Shown here in pieces: positions 61,210 to 64,000 of a stretch of 64,000 nt of DNA (position 1 is its first letter; the number at the start of each line of letters is the position of its first letter). The position numbers were made by a program, and so were the translations under genes. The notes below the pieces were generated by a model that saw nothing but the letters and a program-made list of their open reading frames with translations, did no database searches and was not told the origin of the DNA. The stretch covers positions 27,975 to 91,974 of the forward strand of contig JAEXAY010000003.1 of the NCBI GenBank assembly GCA_023457895.1, in the 5' to 3' direction. This DNA is from Pseudomonadota bacterium. GTDB lineage: Bacteria; Pseudomonadota; Alphaproteobacteria; Sphingomonadales; Sphingomonadaceae.

Positions 61210-64000
61210 ATGCCGCAAAAGAATCATCTCTATCTCGTCGATGGCTCGTCCTACATCTTCCGGGCCTATCACCGTCTGCCGCCCCTCACCAATATTCACG
61301 GCCAGCCGGTCGGCGCGGTCTATGGCTATACGACGATGCTGTGGAAGCTGGTCGATGCGCTCGACAAGGCCGATGGGCCGACCCATCTGGCGGTGATCCT
61401 CGATCATAGTTCGACGAGCTTCCGCAACGATCTGTACGACCAGTACAAGGCGCACCGCCCCGAGCCGCCCGAGGATCTGAAGCCGCAATTCCCGATGATC
61501 CGCGATGCGACCCGCGCCTTTTCGGTGCCATGCCTCGAAATCGAGGGCTATGAGGCCGACGACCTGATCGCCTGCTACACCAAGACCGCGCTCAAGGCCG
61601 GGTTCAACGTCACCATCGTCAGTTCCGACAAGGACCTGATGCAGCTCATAGAACCCGGCGTCGACATGCTCGACACGATGAAGAATCTGCGCATGGGACG
61701 CGAGGCGGTGATCGAGAAATTCGGCGTCGGCCCCGAACAACTGGGCGATGTGCTCGCGCTGATGGGCGACAGCGTCGACAATGTTCCGGGCGTCCCCGGC
61801 ATCGGCCCCAAGACCGCGGCCAAGCTGCTGCAGGAATATGGCTCGCTCACCGCCGTGCTCGATGCCGCGCCCGGCATGAAGCCATCGAAGATGCGCGACA
61901 ATCTGATCGAGCATCGCGCCATGGCCGAACTGTCGCGCCGGCTGGTCGAGCTCGAATGCAATATCGATCCGCTGCCGATGACGCTCAATGAGCTCGACCT
62001 CGACGGTATTCCGCCCGAGCCCTTACAGGCCTTTCTCGAGCACCATGGATTCAAGTCGCTGTTGTCGAAACTGGGGGCGCCCGCGTCCGGCAGCGCGTCG
62101 GTCGCCTCGCGCGAATTTCAGGCGGCGATCAACGGCCAGTCGGCGGCGCAGAAGCCGATGGCCCGGCCCGACGCGCCGCCCGCCACCCTGCCTGAACTGC
62201 CGTCGATCGACCGCACGCAATATGAGCTGGTGACGCGCGACGCGCAGCTCGCGGCCTGGGTCGCCGAAGCGAAAAGGCTTGGCGTGGTCGCGTTCGACAC
62301 CGAGACCACCGGCCGCGATGCCACCATCGCCAGCCTGTGCGGCATTTCACTCTGCACCGGGCCGGGACGGGCCTGCTACATCCCGCTCGACCACAAGAGC
62401 AGCGATGATATGTTCGCCGAGCGCCCCGAGCAGCTCAGCTTCGCCGATGCGCAGGCGATGCTGAAACCCCTGTTCGAGGACGAGACCGTGCTCAAGGTCG
62501 CGCATAACGGCAAATATGACCTGACCATCCTCGAACGCCACGGCTTTGGCCGCGCGGCGCCGCTCGACGACACCATCGTCATGAGCTTCAACCTTGATTC
62601 CGGCCAGCACAACCATGGCATGGACGATCTGGCGAAGCTCCATCTCGGCCATGAATGCATCGCCTACAAGGATGTGTGCGGCGCGGGCAAGAAGCAGATC
62701 GCGTTCGGCATGGTCCCGCTCGATCAGGCGCTCGCCTATGCCGCCGAGGATGCCGAGGTGACCTGGCGGCTGTGGCGGCTGTTCAAGCACCGGCTGCCGC
62801 AGGAAGGCGCGACCCGCGTCTATGAAATGGTCGACCGCGCGCTAGTGCCGGTGATCGCCGGGATGGAGCGCGCCGGGATCATCGTCGACACCGCCTATTT
62901 GAAGAAACTCTCGGGCGAATTTGCCGACGAGGCGCTGAAGCTCGAAAGCGAAATCCACGGCCTTGCAGGCCAGCCTTTCACCATCGGCAGCCCCAAGCAG
63001 CTGGGCGAGATTCTGTTCGACAAAATGGGCCTCAAGGGCGGGCGCAAGGGCAAATCCGGCGTCTATTCGACCGATGTCACCGAACTGGAGCGGCTCGCCA
63101 AGGAGGATGTGCCGATCGCCAAGAAGATTCTCGACTGGCGTCAGCTGACCAAGTTGAAATCGACCTATACCGACGCGCTGCAGGGGCAGGTCAACCCGCA
63201 TACCGGGCGCGTGCATACAAGCTACAGCCTCACCGGGGCGCAGACCGGGCGGCTCTCGTCGAACGATCCGAACTTGCAGAATATCCCGATCCGCACCGAG
63301 GTCGGGCGGCAATTGCGCGATGCGTTCGTGGCCGCGCCGGGAAATGTCCTGCTCGCCGCCGACTATAGCCAGATCGAGCTGCGTCTCGCCGCGCACATGG
63401 CCGATGTGCCCGCGCTCCGGCAGGCCTTCCTCGACGGCGAGGATATTCACGCCGCGACCGCCGAGGAGCTGTTCGGCGAGGTCAATCGCGATACCCGCGG
63501 GCGGGCCAAGACGATCAACTTCTCGATCCTCTACGGCATCTCGCGCTGGGGCTTGGCGCAGCGGCTGGAGATTACGCCCGACGAAGCGCAGGATATGATC
63601 AACCGCTATTTCGAACGCTTCCCGGGGATCAGCAATTACATCGCCATGACGCTCGAAAATGCGCGCGAGCGCGGCTATACCGAGACGCTATTCGGCCGCA
63701 AAACCCATTTCCCCAGGCTCAACGCGTCGAACCAGAATGAACGGGCAGGCTCCGAGCGCGCGGCAATCAACGCGCCGATTCAGGGGACCAGCGCCGACAT
63801 CATCAAGCGCGCCATGGTCCGCATGGGCCCTGCGCTCGAAGCGGCGGGCTTGGGCGACGTCAAGATGCTGCTGCAGGTGCATGACGAACTGGTGTTCGAA
63901 TTGCCGGAGGCGCAGGTCGAGGCGGCCAGCAAGGTCATCCGCGAGGTCATGGAAAATGCCGCCGCACCGGCGGTGGAGTTAACCGTGCCGTTGGGCGTCG
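61210..64000 (+). CDS. polA: DNA polymerase I (incomplete at the window end)
   Basis: About 930 codons are visible and the frame is still open at 64000. The 5' nuclease domain (about 1-290) has YLVDGSSYIFRAYH, EIEGYEADDLIACY and GVPGIGPKTAAKLL. The 3'-5' exonuclease (about 340-530) keeps FDTETTG, AHNGKYDLTIL and YAAEDAEVTWRLW, so proofreading looks intact. The polymerase domain has motif A ADYSQIELRLAAH, motif B RAKTINFSILYGIS and motif C QVHDELVFE. ATG 61210 gives the standard start MPQKNHLYLVDGSSYIF. The missing end is probably only a short tail. Confidence 0.96.
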   Translation, partial: MPQKNHLYLVDGSSYIFRAYHRLPPLTNIHGQPVGAVYGYTTMLWKLVDALDKADGPTHLAVILDHSSTSFRNDLYDQYKAHRPEPPEDLKPQFPMIRDATRAFSVPCLEIEGYEADDLIACYTKTALKAGFNVTIVSSDKDLMQLIEPGVDMLDTMKNLRMGREAVIEKFGVGPEQLGDVLALMGDSVDNVPGVPGIGPKTAAKLLQEYGSLTAVLDAAPGMKPSKMRDNLIEHRAMAELSRRLVELECNIDPLPMTLNELDLDGIPPEPLQAFLEHHGFKSLLSKLGAPASGSASVASREFQAAINGQSAAQKPMARPDAPPATLPELPSIDRTQYELVTRDAQLAAWVAEAKRLGVVAFDTETTGRDATIASLCGISLCTGPGRACYIPLDHKSSDDMFAERPEQLSFADAQAMLKPLFEDETVLKVAHNGKYDLTILERHGFGRAAPLDDTIVMSFNLDSGQHNHGMDDLAKLHLGHECIAYKDVCGAGKKQIAFGMVPLDQALAYAAEDAEVTWRLWRLFKHRLPQEGATRVYEMVDRALVPVIAGMERAGIIVDTAYLKKLSGEFADEALKLESEIHGLAGQPFTIGSPKQLGEILFDKMGLKGGRKGKSGVYSTDVTELERLAKEDVPIAKKILDWRQLTKLKSTYTDALQGQVNPHTGRVHTSYSLTGAQTGRLSSNDPNLQNIPIRTEVGRQLRDAFVAAPGNVLLAADYSQIELRLAAHMADVPALRQAFLDGEDIHAATAEELFGEVNRDTRGRAKTINFSILYGISRWGLAQRLEITPDEAQDMINRYFERFPGISNYIAMTLENARERGYTETLFGRKTHFPRLNASNQNERAGSERAAINAPIQGTSADIIKRAMVRMGPALEAAGLGDVKMLLQVHDELVFELPEAQVEAASKVIREVMENAAAPAVELTVPLGV

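Overview
The window looks like chromosomal DNA of a sphingomonad (Alphaproteobacteria, order Sphingomonadales; Sphingopyxis/Sphingomonas-like). This rests on the high GC content, the gene content and order (serC-serA-hisZ-purA; ftsE-ftsX-ydcF-plsC) and short palindromic repeats of a kind common in that group. The genus assignment is inference. Genes are dense, many overlap by 4 nt (ATGA/GTGA), and no phage, plasmid, IS element or CRISPR array was found.

Layout. 1-4.3 kb: end of feoB, ssb, a small AT-rich HTH gene, a DUF4870-like membrane protein, and a HerA-like ATPase overlapping a YciB/IspZ-like membrane protein. 4.5-10.5 kb: oxidation genes (acyl-CoA ligase, PQQ alcohol dehydrogenase with fused cytochrome c and a lipoprotein signal, membrane protein, SDR, TetR regulator). 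10.5-17.5 kb: a TetR gene and a tightly overlapping minus-strand operon of SDR, sulfotransferase, DUF1214, TIM-barrel isomerase and Gfo/Idh/MocA oxidoreductase, followed by a COQ4-like protein; I do not recognise the pathway. 17.5-24.7 kb: gyrB, Rrf2 regulator, WalW-type deacetylase, Atm1-type ABC exporter and DUF442 protein. 24.3-27.3 kb: membrane-anchored protein, sterol-desaturase-type hydroxylase and GMC oxidoreductase, overlapping. 27.4-33.5 kb (minus): amt with a near-perfect sigma-54 promoter, EEP hydrolase, DUF924, arylamine N-acetyltransferase, TldD, zinc finger and a stress protein with a clear terminator.

33.6-41.2 kb: TetR divergent from an LLM monooxygenase/epoxide hydrolase pair; opposite it a minus-strand operon with an XRE-cupin regulator upstream, a chimeric gene, etfB, etfA and a FAH-family hydrolase. 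The chimera joins the first ~140 residues of glycine C-acetyltransferase (Kbl) in frame to the C-terminal two thirds of a fumarate-reductase-like flavoprotein. Neither the PLP lysine nor the Rossmann nucleotide-binding segment remains. tRNA-Leu(GAG) follows. 41.3-52.9 kb: zinc-ribbon/DUF3426 protein, ftsE-ftsX-ydcF-plsC, a zincin, a GGDEF-EAL gene broken by a frameshift, APC permease, HIT protein, hisE, LOG-family protein and an extensin-like lipoprotein. 53-64 kb: serC-serA-hisZ, purA, methyltransferase, MFS transporter with a tiny membrane protein, and polA running off the end.

Most notable: the Kbl-flavoprotein fusion, the unrecognised sulfotransferase/DUF1214/isomerase operon, the frameshifted GGDEF-EAL gene, the sigma-54 promoter of a solitary amt, a shared TGTAACWTTAC motif upstream of two oxidation genes, and a 90-bp element with perfect 14-bp terminal inverted repeats.
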